A stretch of 64,000 bases of DNA from an uncultured Victivallales bacterium (GCA_944390735.1 CALXRL010000044.1:124001-188000), one strand, 5' to 3'; counted from the first letter of the stretch, positions 34,036-42,412 are shown. The notes: generated from the letters alone by a model not told the origin. A program made the numbers and translations.

Positions 34036-35481
34036 TTACCGGCCCTCGCCTTTCTCCGGATTCCGCGCCGTCGGATTTCCGGTGCCGGCAGCGGAATGCT
34101 CCGCGCTCCGCGCTCCGGCGGAAGCAGGCAGTACAGATGGATTCTTCCGGATGATCTCCCGATAGGTGAAAAAGGACCGCTTGGGAACGCGCTCAAGATT
34201 GTCCGGCGAACAGCGGATCAGCCCCAGACGCTTCGTATAGCCCTGCGCCCATTCGAAATTGTCCATCAGACTCCAGCAGAAGTACCCGCGCACATCGACG
34301 CCGTCGGTCCGGACGGCCTCGAACATCGCATCCGTGTAGCTTTTGAGGAAACGGCATCTCTGATCGTCGTCGAGAGCGCTGACGGCATCGGGCTCCCGAC
34401 AGGCGCAGCCGTTCTCGGTGACATAGATCGGATATCCGGGATATCGGTCCGCAATCCAGTTCAGGAGTTTCCGGAAGCCCCAGGGAAGAATGTTCCACTG
34501 CATATCGGTCCGTTCCCAGGCGGGATCGGCGCTGAGGAAGACCTCCTGATCGTCACTCATTCCGCCGTTTCCGTTGGGACCGATTCCGGCGTCGACCTCC
34601 GGTTTTTCCGCGGAGGCGTACAGCGTGGAATAGTGGTTGAGTCCGAGGAAATCGGCACTTCCCTTCATCAGCGTCTTCTGCTCCTCTGTGAATTCCGGGA
34701 GCCTTGCTCCGAGACGTTTCCGCATCACCTCCGGATATTCTCCGAAGACGACCGGATCGGCAAACCAGGCATAGAAGAACTCCACGGCACGTTCGGCGGC
34801 TTCCCTGTCCTCCGGCTTCTGCGTAAGCGGTTCCCGCCAGTCGCAGTTGTTGGTGATGCCGATCACACCGTCCGATCCGCGCTCCCGGAAGGCTCTGACC
34901 GCGCCGGCGTGGGCAAGAAGCATGTGATGCGCCACAAGATAGGGCTCGTCCGGATCGGTCCTGCCCGGCGGAAAAACGCCAAGTCCATGACCGAGAACGG
35001 CGCAGCACCAGGGTTCATTGAGCGTGATCCAGTGTTTGACGCGGTCACCGAACGCATCGAAGCAGAGAGTCGCATAAGCGGTGAAGTCATCGACGATCTC
35101 CCGATTGAGCCAGCCGTCGTGCGCCATCTGGAGATCCAGCGGCAGATCCCAGTGATACAGCGTAACAAACGGAGTGATGCCGTTTGCCAGAAGCAGATCA
35201 ATCAGTTTGTTGTAATAGGCGATTCCTTCCGGATTCGGAGCGCCCCTGCCCCCCGGCTGAATGCGCGGCCAGGCGATGGAAAAGCGATAGGCATTGACGC
35301 CAAGCAGCTTCAGCATCCGGACATCCTCTTCCACACGATGGTAACTGTCGCAGGCGACATCCCCGTTCGCCATGGCGTGGACGCGCCCGGGGATCCGGCA
35401 GAAGGCGTCCCAAATGGAGTATCCGCGTCCGCCTTCAATCTGATACGCCGCGGTGGCGGCGCCCCACACAAAATTCTTCAT
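34036..35481 (-). CDS. Beta-glucosidase-type glycoside hydrolase, family 1
   Basis: A 481-residue retaining beta-glycosidase. The acid/base is Glu156 in TLNEP and the nucleophile Glu356 in YVTENG; NFVWGAATAAYQIEG at the N-terminus and WSLMDNFEWAQGY near the end are standard GH1 landmarks. No signal peptide, so it acts in the cytoplasm on imported disaccharides. The substrate could be beta-glucosides or related sugars; no 6-phospho-specific signature was checked. About 35 residues at the C-terminus are low-complexity. GGGAGG precedes the ATG by 8 bases. Confidence 0.95.
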   Translation of the reverse strand: MKNFVWGAATAAYQIEGGRGYSIWDAFCRIPGRVHAMANGDVACDSYHRVEEDVRMLKLLGVNAYRFSIAWPRIQPGGRGAPNPEGIAYYNKLIDLLLANGITPFVTLYHWDLPLDLQMAHDGWLNREIVDDFTAYATLCFDAFGDRVKHWITLNEPWCCAVLGHGLGVFPPGRTDPDEPYLVAHHMLLAHAGAVRAFRERGSDGVIGITNNCDWREPLTQKPEDREAAERAVEFFYAWFADPVVFGEYPEVMRKRLGARLPEFTEEQKTLMKGSADFLGLNHYSTLYASAEKPEVDAGIGPNGNGGMSDDQEVFLSADPAWERTDMQWNILPWGFRKLLNWIADRYPGYPIYVTENGCACREPDAVSALDDDQRCRFLKSYTDAMFEAVRTDGVDVRGYFCWSLMDNFEWAQGYTKRLGLIRCSPDNLERVPKRSFFTYREIIRKNPSVLPASAGARSAEHSAAGTGNPTARNPEKGEGR

Positions 35482-35531
35482 ACCCAAACCTCCCGATTCC
35501 AGGATTGCATATCGAACAATCCATGGAAGGA

Positions 35532-35559
35532 AATGTATCCTCCCGATTTTTTTTTGCAA
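35532..35559 (-). promoter_or_regulatory. Promoter of the GH1-PanE-like operon
   Basis: Minus strand TTGCAA (35554-35559), 16 bases, TACATT (35532-35537), about 50 bases before the GH1 ATG. Confidence 0.6.
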
Positions 35560-35577
35560 GAAGAGAGGAGATCTTTT

Positions 35578-35605
35578 TTGAATCTCCGGAAAAAAGCGCT
35601 ACATT
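35578..35605 (+). promoter_or_regulatory. Promoter of the 221-residue membrane protein gene
   Basis: TTGAAT (35578-35583), 16 bases, TACATT (35600-35605), divergent from the GH1 promoter. Confidence 0.6.
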
Positions 35606-35628
35606 CTTCGTAGTCAAGGAGGGAATGT

Positions 35629-36294
35629 ATGAAGAAATGGATTCTGCTTTTTCTGCCGGCGTTTTGTCTGGGCGTGTATCTCGGCTGTCTTCTGGCAAAA
35701 AGGACTCTGGAGCGCAGGGAGAAAAACCATCCGGCCTGCGCAGTTCTGTATCATCGGAAGACAAAACCGCTTTCGGAGTTCTTCTCCTTCTGCGAAAAGG
35801 AGTCGCCGGTCCGTCCCTATTTTCATCTGGTCCGGAACGGAACGCACTGGGATGCGCTGAGCTCCTTCTGTCTTCCGCCCCGTAAAATGGACGAATTCCT
35901 GACCGAAGTGAAGCAGAGCAGTCCGGACCTGATCCCATTCAGAGGTCCGGCCTCCGCGCCGTTCCTCACACGATATGAATTTCTGCCGGGCGGACTCTTC
36001 TCCCTTCTGCGTCCCGATGAATGGTATCGAACCGGACGCTTTGCTCTTGGCATCCATCGTCCGGGAAACCGGGTTTTCCTGCGCTGGAACATTCCGGATG
36101 CGTCACAGGCATCCGCCGAGGGGAAATCGACGCAAGGGTCCGGACAAACAATCGCGACGGCCGAAAAAACGGAACAACCCGCCGCATCCGCCGTTCCGGA
36201 AACGCGCAGCCGCTGGCTTCCGCTGAGCATTCTGCTGGTCTGCATCGCGGTCGGCTTTCTTCTGCTTCTGATTCTGAAGCGCCGGGAAGCATAG
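35629..36294 (+). CDS. Bitopic membrane protein of unknown function
   Basis: A 221-residue protein I do not recognise. It has an N-terminal hydrophobic segment (ILLFLPAFCLGVYLGCLLA) that could be a signal anchor, a soluble middle with aromatic and basic residues, a Ser/Ala/Thr-rich linker at about 160-190, and a C-terminal membrane helix (LSILLVCIAVGFLLLLIL) ending in basic residues. The middle is thus probably periplasmic. AAGGAGGG precedes the ATG. It stands alone between two promoters. Confidence 0.8.
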   Translation: MKKWILLFLPAFCLGVYLGCLLAKRTLERREKNHPACAVLYHRKTKPLSEFFSFCEKESPVRPYFHLVRNGTHWDALSSFCLPPRKMDEFLTEVKQSSPDLIPFRGPASAPFLTRYEFLPGGLFSLLRPDEWYRTGRFALGIHRPGNRVFLRWNIPDASQASAEGKSTQGSGQTIATAEKTEQPAASAVPETRSRWLPLSILLVCIAVGFLLLLILKRREA

Positions 36295-36369
36295 GTCCTG
36301 CCGGAGTCCGAAAGGGTTCAGGCTCCGGGAACGAAGGAAGCAGAAAACCGGGAAAAAACAGAAACGAAT

Positions 36370-36398
36370 TTGTAATTCACAGAAAGCGCCTGTAATAT
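36370..36398 (+). promoter_or_regulatory. Candidate promoter of comM/yifB
   Basis: TTGTAA (36370-36375), 17 bases, TAATAT (36393-36398); an overlapping TATAAC is at non-ideal spacing. Confidence 0.4.
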
Positions 36399-36444
36399 AA
36401 CCATCTGAACGAATCAGACAGAAGACAACCGGGGATTTGAAATC

Positions 36445-37986
36445 ATGCTGACCAAAACATATTCCGCCGCCGTAGCGGGAGTGGATGCGCTGCCGGTGGA
36501 AGTGGAAGTCAATGCGACAGGACGCGGCGATGAGTCGAACGTATCCATTGTGGGACTTCCGGATGCGGCCATCAAGGAGAGCCGCGACCGGATCCGCTCG
36601 GCGCTGCAGTCCTGCGGCTACGGACATCCGAAAGGCAGTACGCTGGTGAATCTGGCGCCTGCGGACATGCGGAAAGAGGGATCGTCCTTTGATCTGCCGA
36701 TTGCGCTGTCGCTGATTGCGGCAAACGGTCTTCTTCCCCGGGAGGAGCTGAGCCAATGTCTGGTGGTGGGGGAGCTGGCGCTGAACGGGACGGTGCGTCC
36801 GGTGAAAGGCTGTCTTCCGGTGGCCCTTCTGGCACGGAAGATGGGGAATCGGATCCGGAAACTGATTCTTCCGATGGAGAATGCGCCGGAAGGGGCGGTT
36901 GCGGGAGACAGGATTCCGGTTTTTGCGGTGTCATCGCTTGCGGAGGCGGTTTCCGCGGTGCGGGGGGAGAGTCTTCCGCTGTCGCATGATTCGCTCCGGG
37001 TGTTTTCCGAACCGGACTGGGAGGGGATCCCGGATTTTGCGGATGTGAAGGGGCAGTTCATGGCGAAACGTGCACTGGAGATTGCGGCGGCGGGAGGACA
37101 CAATGTTCTTTTTATTGGACCGCCGGGGACGGGGAAATCCATGCTGGCGAAGCGTCTGCCGGGGATTCTTCCGCCGATGACGGAGGAGGAAACGCTGGAT
37201 ACGAGTCGGATTTACAGTGTTCTCGGTCTTCTGGATTCCCGTCATCCGCTGATGAGACGGCGTCCGTTTCGTTCGCCGCATCACACGGTAAGTGATGCGG
37301 GGCTGCTGGGGGGAGGGACGAATCCGCAGCCGGGAGAGATCAGTCTTGCCCACAACGGGGTCTTGTTTCTGGATGAGCTTCCGGAGTTCAAGCGATCGGT
37401 TCTGGAGACGCTGCGGCAGCCGATTGAGTCGGGAGTGGTGACGGTGAGTCGTGCGGCGGGAAGTTTTGAATTTCCCTGTGAATTCATTCTTCTTGCGGCG
37501 ATGAATCCATGTCCGTGCGGGCATTACGGGGATCGGCTTCACACGTGCCGCTGCGGGCAGAAGCGGATTCAGGATTACCGGGCGAAGATTTCAGGGCCGC
37601 TGCTGGATCGGATTGATCTGCATGTGGAGGTTTCCTCGCTGACGGAGAGGGAGCTTCTCAGTGCGCCCGACGGGGAGAACAGTGCAACCATTCGGGAGCG
37701 GGTGATTCGAGCGCGTGAGATTCAGAATGAGCGATTCAAGCAGACCCCGAAAGTCAAATGCAATGCGCGAATGGAACCGGCCGACATCAACAAATACTGC
37801 AAAATCACAATGGATGCCAAGGTTCAGCTGCGTCATACGATTCTGGAATTCGGGTTGAGTGCGCGGGCGTATGACCGGATTCTCCGGGTTGCCAGAACGG
37901 TGGCGGATCTTGATGGGGCAGCGGACATCTCTTCCGAACATATTTTTGAAGCGATCAACTATCGTTCCCTTGACCGCAGACTCTGA
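36445..37986 (+). CDS. comM: YifB/ComM-family Mg-chelatase-like AAA+ ATPase
   Basis: A 513-residue helicase-like AAA+ protein; in competent bacteria ComM promotes branch migration during integration of incoming DNA. N-terminal ChlI domain (SIVGLPDAAIKESRDRIRSAL; GELALNGTVRPVKG), Walker A GPPGTGKS at 225-232, Walker B VLFLDELPEF, an NPCPCG zinc-type loop, and the C-terminal Mg_chelatase_C domain (LSARAYDRILRVARTVADLD). Full length. It appears single-gene under its own promoter. Base composition shifts to fewer C in the second half, with no break in the frame. Confidence 0.94.
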   Translation: MLTKTYSAAVAGVDALPVEVEVNATGRGDESNVSIVGLPDAAIKESRDRIRSALQSCGYGHPKGSTLVNLAPADMRKEGSSFDLPIALSLIAANGLLPREELSQCLVVGELALNGTVRPVKGCLPVALLARKMGNRIRKLILPMENAPEGAVAGDRIPVFAVSSLAEAVSAVRGESLPLSHDSLRVFSEPDWEGIPDFADVKGQFMAKRALEIAAAGGHNVLFIGPPGTGKSMLAKRLPGILPPMTEEETLDTSRIYSVLGLLDSRHPLMRRRPFRSPHHTVSDAGLLGGGTNPQPGEISLAHNGVLFLDELPEFKRSVLETLRQPIESGVVTVSRAAGSFEFPCEFILLAAMNPCPCGHYGDRLHTCRCGQKRIQDYRAKISGPLLDRIDLHVEVSSLTERELLSAPDGENSATIRERVIRAREIQNERFKQTPKVKCNARMEPADINKYCKITMDAKVQLRHTILEFGLSARAYDRILRVARTVADLDGAADISSEHIFEAINYRSLDRRL

Positions 37987-38024
37987 TTCCACCTCCATAA
38001 AAAATGCATCATCCAAACAACCGC

Positions 38025-38073
38025 GCGTCAGCGTGAATCATGCGTCAGCATCCCAACAAGCACGCGTCAGCGT
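38025..38073 (+). repeat. Three direct repeats GCGTCAGCGT
   Basis: GCGTCAGCGT at 38025-38034 and 38064-38073, with GCGTCAGCAT at 38042-38051 between them. They directly precede the hairpin array. Confidence 0.65.
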
Positions 38074-38085
38074 AAAAAAAAGAGA

Positions 38086-38192
38086 GTCGCGACAGCGACG
38101 AAGGTGCAGGTCCGTGACCTGCTTCGGTCCAGCTGAACAAGCTGGTCGCCCGGAGGGCGAAATCTCCATCACAAAAAGAAAAAAAACGGAGA
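38086..38192. repeat. Array of five consecutive perfect hairpins
   Basis: In order: GTCGC/GCGAC (38086-38099, loop 4), GCAGGTC/GACCTGC (38106-38122, loop 3), CCAGCT/AGCTGG (38129-38145, loop 5), TCGCCC/GGGCGA (38146-38160, loop 3), TCTCC/GGAGA (38163-38192, A-rich loop of 20). Four are tight stem-loops separated by 0 to 6 bases. It is not a terminator of the usual kind and is not explained by coding. Confidence 0.6.
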
Positions 38193-38345
38193 CCACCCAA
38201 ACATTCCGGAACCGCTTTTGAACAACAGCAAAATCTCCATTCAAAAACACACCCTTTCCAATCTTCCGGCCCCCGCAATCCCCCGGGACCCGTTCTGCCA
38301 ACGACTCCCGAACCGGACTTCGGCAGAATCCCTCCCGGATTCTGT

Positions 38346-38570
38346 TCACACTATTGCATCAATAATCACGGCAAATAAAAGGAATCCCGAGAATATAACA
38401 TCCAACTTGTCATAGCGAGTGAGAAGTTTACAGAAACGCCTGATTCGCAAAAAAAGTGTTCGACCGTATTTCTCCGCTTCAAATTCCCTGTTCTATTCCC
38501 ACCGGAATTTTCTATTCTGTCTTGAAGGAACAAGTGAAATGTATCTGCGACTGATCGCCGGACAGAGTCT
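38346..38570 (-). pseudogene. Decayed C-terminal fragment of an IS5-family transposase
   Basis: Reading the minus strand, three frames each carry part of one recognisable transposase tail: VPSRQNRKIPVGIEQGI, then KRRNTVEHFFC, then RIRRFCKLLTRYDKLDVIFS and a hydrophobic end reaching a stop at 38346. Together they follow the IS5-type ending (PxRxNRK...Y/L-KxRNxVEHFFCxIKxFRxLxTRYDKL). At least two frameshifts separate them and the N-terminal catalytic part is absent, so it cannot encode an active enzyme. The upstream limit is approximate. No terminal inverted repeats or target duplication were identified. Confidence 0.75.
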
Positions 38571-38719
38571 TTTGCCTCTGCAAAACGAGTCTGCTTCATC
38601 CGGGGACGAGGCTTGCGAACGCTATTTTTCCGCACGGATTCCATTCGATCCGACCGTCAAAGAGCCCCGCCCTCTGCTTTTCCGGAAAAAGGAACGATCC
38701 TCGCAGACGCAGAGCCCCG

Positions 38720-39637
38720 TCACTCCTTGCACTGATCCGGACAGCTGCTGTCCGGCTCCTCGAATTCCAGGGTGGCGTGCCCGATCTCCTCTTCGCTCAG
38801 ACGCTCATGAAGACGCTTCCCCGTTTCCCCCATTTTCCCCGGATCCCGGAGAACAATGTGCGCCGTCAGCGCATTTTCCGTCGTGCTGATCGGCCAGATA
38901 TGAAGATGGTGGACCGATTTCACATTGGGATCCTCAAGCAGACGGGCTCGAATGGCATCCACCTGAATACCCTCCGGGACTCCGTCCATTGCCAGACGCA
39001 CACTCTCCTTCAGAAGTCCCCAGGTCGACATCAGAATCACCAGCGCAATGCAGAGCCCCACAATCGGATCAATCAGCACCCATCCCGTCCACAGGATCAG
39101 CACGCCGGAAAGCACCACACCGACCGAAACCAGGGTATCCGCCAGCATGTGCAGATACGCCCCCTTCACATTCAAATCATGCTCCTTTTCCTTCCGGAAA
39201 AACAGAACCGTCGCGCCATTGACCAGAATACCGATTCCGGCCGTGAGAATGATCGGCCATCCGCCGACCGGCTCGGGGGCCAGAAATTTCCGGACGCATT
39301 CCGTCATGATCGCCCCCACCGCGAGCAGCAGAATCGCGGCATTCAGCAGCGATGCCCAGATCGTGCTCTTCCGGAACCCGTACGTATAGTTTCTGCAATG
39401 CTCGTTCCGGGCAAGCAGAAAGGCTCCCAGAGAAATCAGAAGTCCGCTGACATCGCCGAGATTGTGCCCCGCATCCGCCAGAAGTCCCATCGAATGGAAA
39501 AAAAATCCCGCGGTGAACTCTCCGATCACAAACAGCGTGTTCAGAAGAATTCCAAACAGAAAGGCGCGCCCCTTGAGCGCCTCCCCGGACACCTCATGAT
39601 GATGGTGATGATGAAAATGTTGTTCCTGTTCCGACAT
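38720..39637 (-). CDS. Cation diffusion facilitator (CDF) metal exporter
   Basis: A 305-residue six-helix transporter of the ZitB/CzcD type exporting zinc or similar divalent ions by proton exchange. The N-terminus has a run of six histidines; transport-site motifs are H-N-x-x-D in MGLLADAGHNLGD and H-x-x-x-D in HMLADTLVS. The cytoplasmic C-terminal domain (HHLHIWPIS) binds regulatory metal and ends with a Cys-containing tail. AGGAGG lies 8 bases before the ATG. It is the last gene of the arsR-MBL-CDF group, 35 bases after the MBL gene. Confidence 0.93.
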   Translation of the reverse strand: MSEQEQHFHHHHHHEVSGEALKGRAFLFGILLNTLFVIGEFTAGFFFHSMGLLADAGHNLGDVSGLLISLGAFLLARNEHCRNYTYGFRKSTIWASLLNAAILLLAVGAIMTECVRKFLAPEPVGGWPIILTAGIGILVNGATVLFFRKEKEHDLNVKGAYLHMLADTLVSVGVVLSGVLILWTGWVLIDPIVGLCIALVILMSTWGLLKESVRLAMDGVPEGIQVDAIRARLLEDPNVKSVHHLHIWPISTTENALTAHIVLRDPGKMGETGKRLHERLSEEEIGHATLEFEEPDSSCPDQCKE

Positions 39638-39672
39638 AACGTATCCTCCTTTTTTTCTGCCCGGCTCCCGAA

Positions 39673-40455
39673 TCAGAAGGCGCAGATTTCGCCGTCTTCG
39701 GGCACGAGAAGACGTGTCTGCAGATGATGTTTGTCCCGATAGGCGCGCAGATCGCTGCGCCAGAGCGTCTCGTGACCGACATTGTCCATATGGCTTGCAA
39801 TCACCACCGCCTGCGGCGCATGGTCCAGCACCATCCGGACATCCTCCAGATTCATAATGATCCTGCCGAATCCGGTGATTGCCGCCGCGGCCGCATTGAG
39901 AACGATCACTTCGGGCTTCCAGGTGTCCAGAGCCGCTTTCACGAAATCGCACCAGATGGTGTCCCCCGCAAGATACAGGGTTTTCTCCTCCGGATGTCTC
40001 ATTACGACACCGCAGGCGGCCGAACGCATTCCCGCCTTTTCATAGAGCAGACCGATGGTTCCGGGCTGTCCGTGAAGACAGTCGGTCTTGAACAGCATGA
40101 CGCCGCGGAACTCCACCCCGCCATACCGCAGAATCCGGACATCCCGGAATCCGCCGGCGCGCAGCTCTTTCGCATCCGTCTCATCCTGAACAAAAACCGG
40201 CATGTCCGCCGGAACGGTTTCTCCGGCACGGGAATCAAAATGATCGAAATGAAGATGGGTCACAATCACCGCATCCACCTCCAGAATCCTCTCAATCGGC
40301 AATGGAAGATCACTTAGCGGACACCGCAGATCCGGATTCGGAGATCCCGGAAGCGGCGGAACCGATCCCTTCTCCCCCAGCCAGGGATCCAGCAGAAAAC
40401 GCACACCCCCGTATGTGATGATTGCCGTCGCACTCCTGATTTCCTGAAATTTCAC
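39673..40455 (-). CDS. Metallo-beta-lactamase-fold hydrolase (UlaG-like)
   Basis: A 260-residue MBL-fold protein with the zinc motif THLHFDHFD and a later GDTIW aspartate; the layout (TYGGVRFLLDPWLGEKGS at the start) resembles the UlaG/YtkL lactonase-like branch. The substrate is unknown. The start is GTG: AAGGAGG lies 6 bases before it, while the in-frame ATG eight codons upstream has no ribosome site and overlaps a repeated control element. Placed between arsR and a metal exporter, it may be zinc-regulated. Confidence 0.87.
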   Translation of the reverse strand: MKFQEIRSATAIITYGGVRFLLDPWLGEKGSVPPLPGSPNPDLRCPLSDLPLPIERILEVDAVIVTHLHFDHFDSRAGETVPADMPVFVQDETDAKELRAGGFRDVRILRYGGVEFRGVMLFKTDCLHGQPGTIGLLYEKAGMRSAACGVVMRHPEEKTLYLAGDTIWCDFVKAALDTWKPEVIVLNAAAAAITGFGRIIMNLEDVRMVLDHAPQAVVIASHMDNVGHETLWRSDLRAYRDKHHLQTRLLVPEDGEICAF

Positions 40456-40474
40456 AGCAGCCTCCTTTTTTCGC

Positions 40475-40487
40475 TTCATTATTTCAT
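40475..40487. promoter_or_regulatory. Candidate ArsR operator, copy 1 (upstream of the MBL gene)
   Basis: TTCATTATTTCAT, identical to 40907-40919. It lies 19 bases before the GTG start of the MBL gene, just after arsR ends. Confidence 0.5.
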
Positions 40488-40519
40488 TGAATCATAAAAT
40501 GTTTGCGCTCAAAAAAAAA

Positions 40520-40894
40520 TCAAACATTCTGGCGGATCAGATGATCCAGCAGTTTCTGTTTCTGTTCGTCAAAAATCCGCTTCCGTTCCGCGGGAGCGGC
40601 GGCGGCAAAGGTGTCGCGGGCCTCCATGCAGTCGACCAGCCAGGGAATGCAGGGATACACAAGGCGGTAAAAAACATGCTTTCCTCGTTTTTCACATTCC
40701 ACAACACGGGCTTTTTTCAGCACATTCAGATGCTGGCTGATGGAGGAGAACTCCTCGCCGGTCCCGCTGACAAAATCGCAGACACAGCACTCCCGTCCTT
40801 CCAGATGTTTTGCAATCCAGAGCCGGGTGGGATGGCCCAGCGCTTTGAAGACCTCCGCAAGATTGCTCAGCTCCCGCGTTTCCTGATTTGCCAT
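40520..40894 (-). CDS. ArsR/SmtB-family metal-responsive repressor
   Basis: A 124-residue winged-helix repressor. ALGHPTRLWIAKHL, ECCVCDFV (a thiol metal site as in ArsR/CadC helix 3) and SSISQHLNVLKKARVVECEKRGKHVFYRL (recognition helix and wing) are typical. It should release its operator when a metal or metalloid binds the cysteines. A 13-base element overlaps its own -10 region and recurs before the MBL-CDF genes, which it is likely to control. AAAGGAGA precedes the ATG. Confidence 0.93.
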   Translation of the reverse strand: MANQETRELSNLAEVFKALGHPTRLWIAKHLEGRECCVCDFVSGTGEEFSSISQHLNVLKKARVVECEKRGKHVFYRLVYPCIPWLVDCMEARDTFAAAAPAERKRIFDEQKQKLLDHLIRQNV

Positions 40895-40906
40895 GGCGGA
40901 TCTCCT

Positions 40907-40919
40907 TTCATTATTTCAT
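40907..40919. promoter_or_regulatory. Candidate ArsR operator, copy 2 (over the arsR promoter)
   Basis: TTCATTATTTCAT directly downstream of the arsR -10 box, covering the expected start site and ending just before the ribosome site. Confidence 0.55.
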
Positions 40920-40947
40920 AATATAATTAAATATCAAAAATTGTCAA
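40920..40947 (-). promoter_or_regulatory. Promoter of arsR
   Basis: Minus strand perfect TTGACA (40942-40947), 16 bases, TATATT (40920-40925). Confidence 0.75.
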
Positions 40948-41350
40948 GCGGGAAATCTCAGAATTAAGGAAAAAAGAGGGCCCTGCTGAAATTCAGATTT
41001 CCCGGACGGGATTTTGAAACAGGTTCCGCCAGAAAGATCGTGTGTCTTTCCCGGGAGCGGGTGCGGAAAAAGAAGGCGGAAGATACCAGGCCGAACTCGC
41101 AGAGGAACGACCTCTCCGAGCGGGATTGCCATCTCATGGAAAACGGAAAAGAGGAGAAACTCCGGCACAAAACCTCTCGACAGATTTTATGCCGGCTCTT
41201 CGCAACCGGACAGGGGCTTCCGGAACGGAACAGAAAGAGAGCGGGAATCTTCGACGGAGTGTTTTCGAAAAGGAACCGGGCCCACCAGCCGCGGCAGACC
41301 GGAGAAAACACGCGGCACAACGAGAAGTTTTGTTTTTCAAAACTCTCCTT
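40948..41350. other. About 400 bases with no supported gene
   Basis: Open frames here on both strands have no family resemblance, no ribosome sites and no consistent codon pattern. I see no repeats or strong hairpins. The divergent arsR and ftsB-type promoters flank it. Confidence 0.5.
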
Positions 41351-41378
41351 TTGCTTTTGCATCAAATGGAACTATATT
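41351..41378 (+). promoter_or_regulatory. Promoter of the FtsB/DivIC-like gene
   Basis: TTGCTT (41351-41356), 16 bases, TATATT (41373-41378), 44 bases before the ATG. Confidence 0.6.
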
Positions 41379-41422
41379 ATGACGATGCGAAACGGAACAG
41401 ACCGGAACCGGGAAGAGAAAAA

Positions 41423-41710
41423 ATGAATGTAAGAATACAGCAGGCTTTTTCGATCATGCTCTATATTCTTCTTTTTGTCATTTTCATTTTTTCACTCACG
41501 CTGTTCTGGCCGGCCTACAAGCGGTACGTCGGAATGCAGAACGATCTGGCGGCGCTGAACCGGGAGCTTCAGATGAAAATCAACGAGAGCGTCACGCTGA
41601 ACCGGGAGGTTCACGATCTGGAGCACAAACCTTCCGCCGCGGAAAAAGTGGCCAGGGAAAAATACAACCTCTGCAAAGAGGGCGAAATCATTCTCCAGTA
41701 TGAAGAGTAA
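41423..41710 (+). CDS. FtsB/DivIC-family septum formation initiator
   Basis: A 95-residue bitopic division protein: membrane helix at about 8-28 (SIMLYILLFVIFIFSLTLFW), a coiled coil (about 38-65, QNDLAALNRELQMKINE), and the conserved end AREKYNLCKEGEIIL characteristic of FtsB/DivIC. It would act with FtsL and FtsQ at the septum. The start is the ATG after GGAAGAGA, consistent with the promoter; the longer open frame upstream is not a gene. Confidence 0.88.
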   Translation: MNVRIQQAFSIMLYILLFVIFIFSLTLFWPAYKRYVGMQNDLAALNRELQMKINESVTLNREVHDLEHKPSAAEKVAREKYNLCKEGEIILQYEE

Positions 41711-41816
41711 CCGCGGAGAGGGGGAGAGAATCCGGGAAGTTCCCGGGGAAATCTTCGGGAGTACGCCCGGAAGAGCGGGAAATTGCTGAAAACCAGTGTT
41801 TTCGGCAAAAAAGAGA

Positions 41817-41844
41817 TTGAAAAATATTCCGAATCCGTTATATT
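41817..41844 (+). promoter_or_regulatory. Promoter of the MarR-type regulator gene
   Basis: TTGAAA (41817-41822), 16 bases, TATATT (41839-41844), 50 bases before the ATG. Confidence 0.65.
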
Positions 41845-41893
41845 TAGTCTGGTTAAACAATCCGCAAACTTTAATTTTATTTTGGAGCATGCA

Positions 41894-42394
41894 ATGATGA
41901 AAGATTCCGAAGAGGTGTCGATGCGTTTCTGGCGGTCCCTGTTCAATCTGGCGGACAACATGCGCGATACCGCGACAGCCGCGGTGGGAAGTTCGGAAGA
42001 CTGGAACCTCACCATCCAGCAAATGCGCCTGCTCAGAGTGGTCTACTGGAAAACGAAAACCACATCGCCGGAAGGGGTCATGCTGAAAACGATCGCGGAG
42101 ACGCTGAACGTGACCTCGGCCGCCGTCTGCGGCATGGTGGAAAGCATGGTGCAGAAAGGACTTCTGTCCCGGGCGAGATGCGAGAGCAACCGCAGAAGCG
42201 TCAACATCACGCTGTCGGATTACAGCATCGGCAAGATCCGGGAATTCGAATCCTCGTTTTCCTCGCTGGCGGAGGAGATGGCCACACTGATCGGAGAAGG
42301 GGAATTCCGGGAACTGACCGTCTGCATGGAGAAGCTGGCGGCGGATTTTGCCGCGAAACACCCGGAAAACTTTCACTCCAGAACCATGAACTGA
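41894..42394 (+). CDS. MarR-family transcriptional regulator
   Basis: A 166-residue winged-helix regulator: helical N-terminus, then NLTIQQMRLLRVVYWKTK, recognition region LKTIAETLNVTSAAVCGMVESMVQKGLLSRARCESNRRSVNITLS with the winged arm. The wing has ESNRRS in place of the usual D-x-R. The double ATG is preceded by GGAG at 8 bases. Effector and targets are unknown; the small membrane protein 18 bases downstream may be cotranscribed. Confidence 0.87.
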   Translation: MMKDSEEVSMRFWRSLFNLADNMRDTATAAVGSSEDWNLTIQQMRLLRVVYWKTKTTSPEGVMLKTIAETLNVTSAAVCGMVESMVQKGLLSRARCESNRRSVNITLSDYSIGKIREFESSFSSLAEEMATLIGEGEFRELTVCMEKLAADFAAKHPENFHSRTMN

Positions 42395-42412
42395 TCTCCC
42401 GGGCAAGGCAGT

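Larger units (their letters stand above)
37987..38719. other. 733-base stretch without an intact gene
   Basis: After comM it contains three copies of a 10-base direct repeat, then five back-to-back inverted repeats, then about 150 bases in which I see nothing, then a decayed IS5-type transposase end on the minus strand. The last ~150 bases before the CDF gene hold nothing I can support. Confidence 0.6.

Noticed and set aside
36445..37986. ComM as a magnesium chelatase subunit working with the CobN-like protein
   Set aside because: The domain order and NPCPCG loop are those of YifB/ComM, not BchI/ChlI, and the gene is 12 kb away under its own promoter.
38419..38889. Plus-strand ORF of 156 codons between comM and the CDF gene
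   Set aside because: It runs antisense to the transposase remnant and into the 3' end of the CDF gene, with no family match.
41040..41426. Plus-strand ORFs before the ftsB-type gene
   Set aside because: Highly charged, no homology pattern, and they read through the promoter of the real gene.
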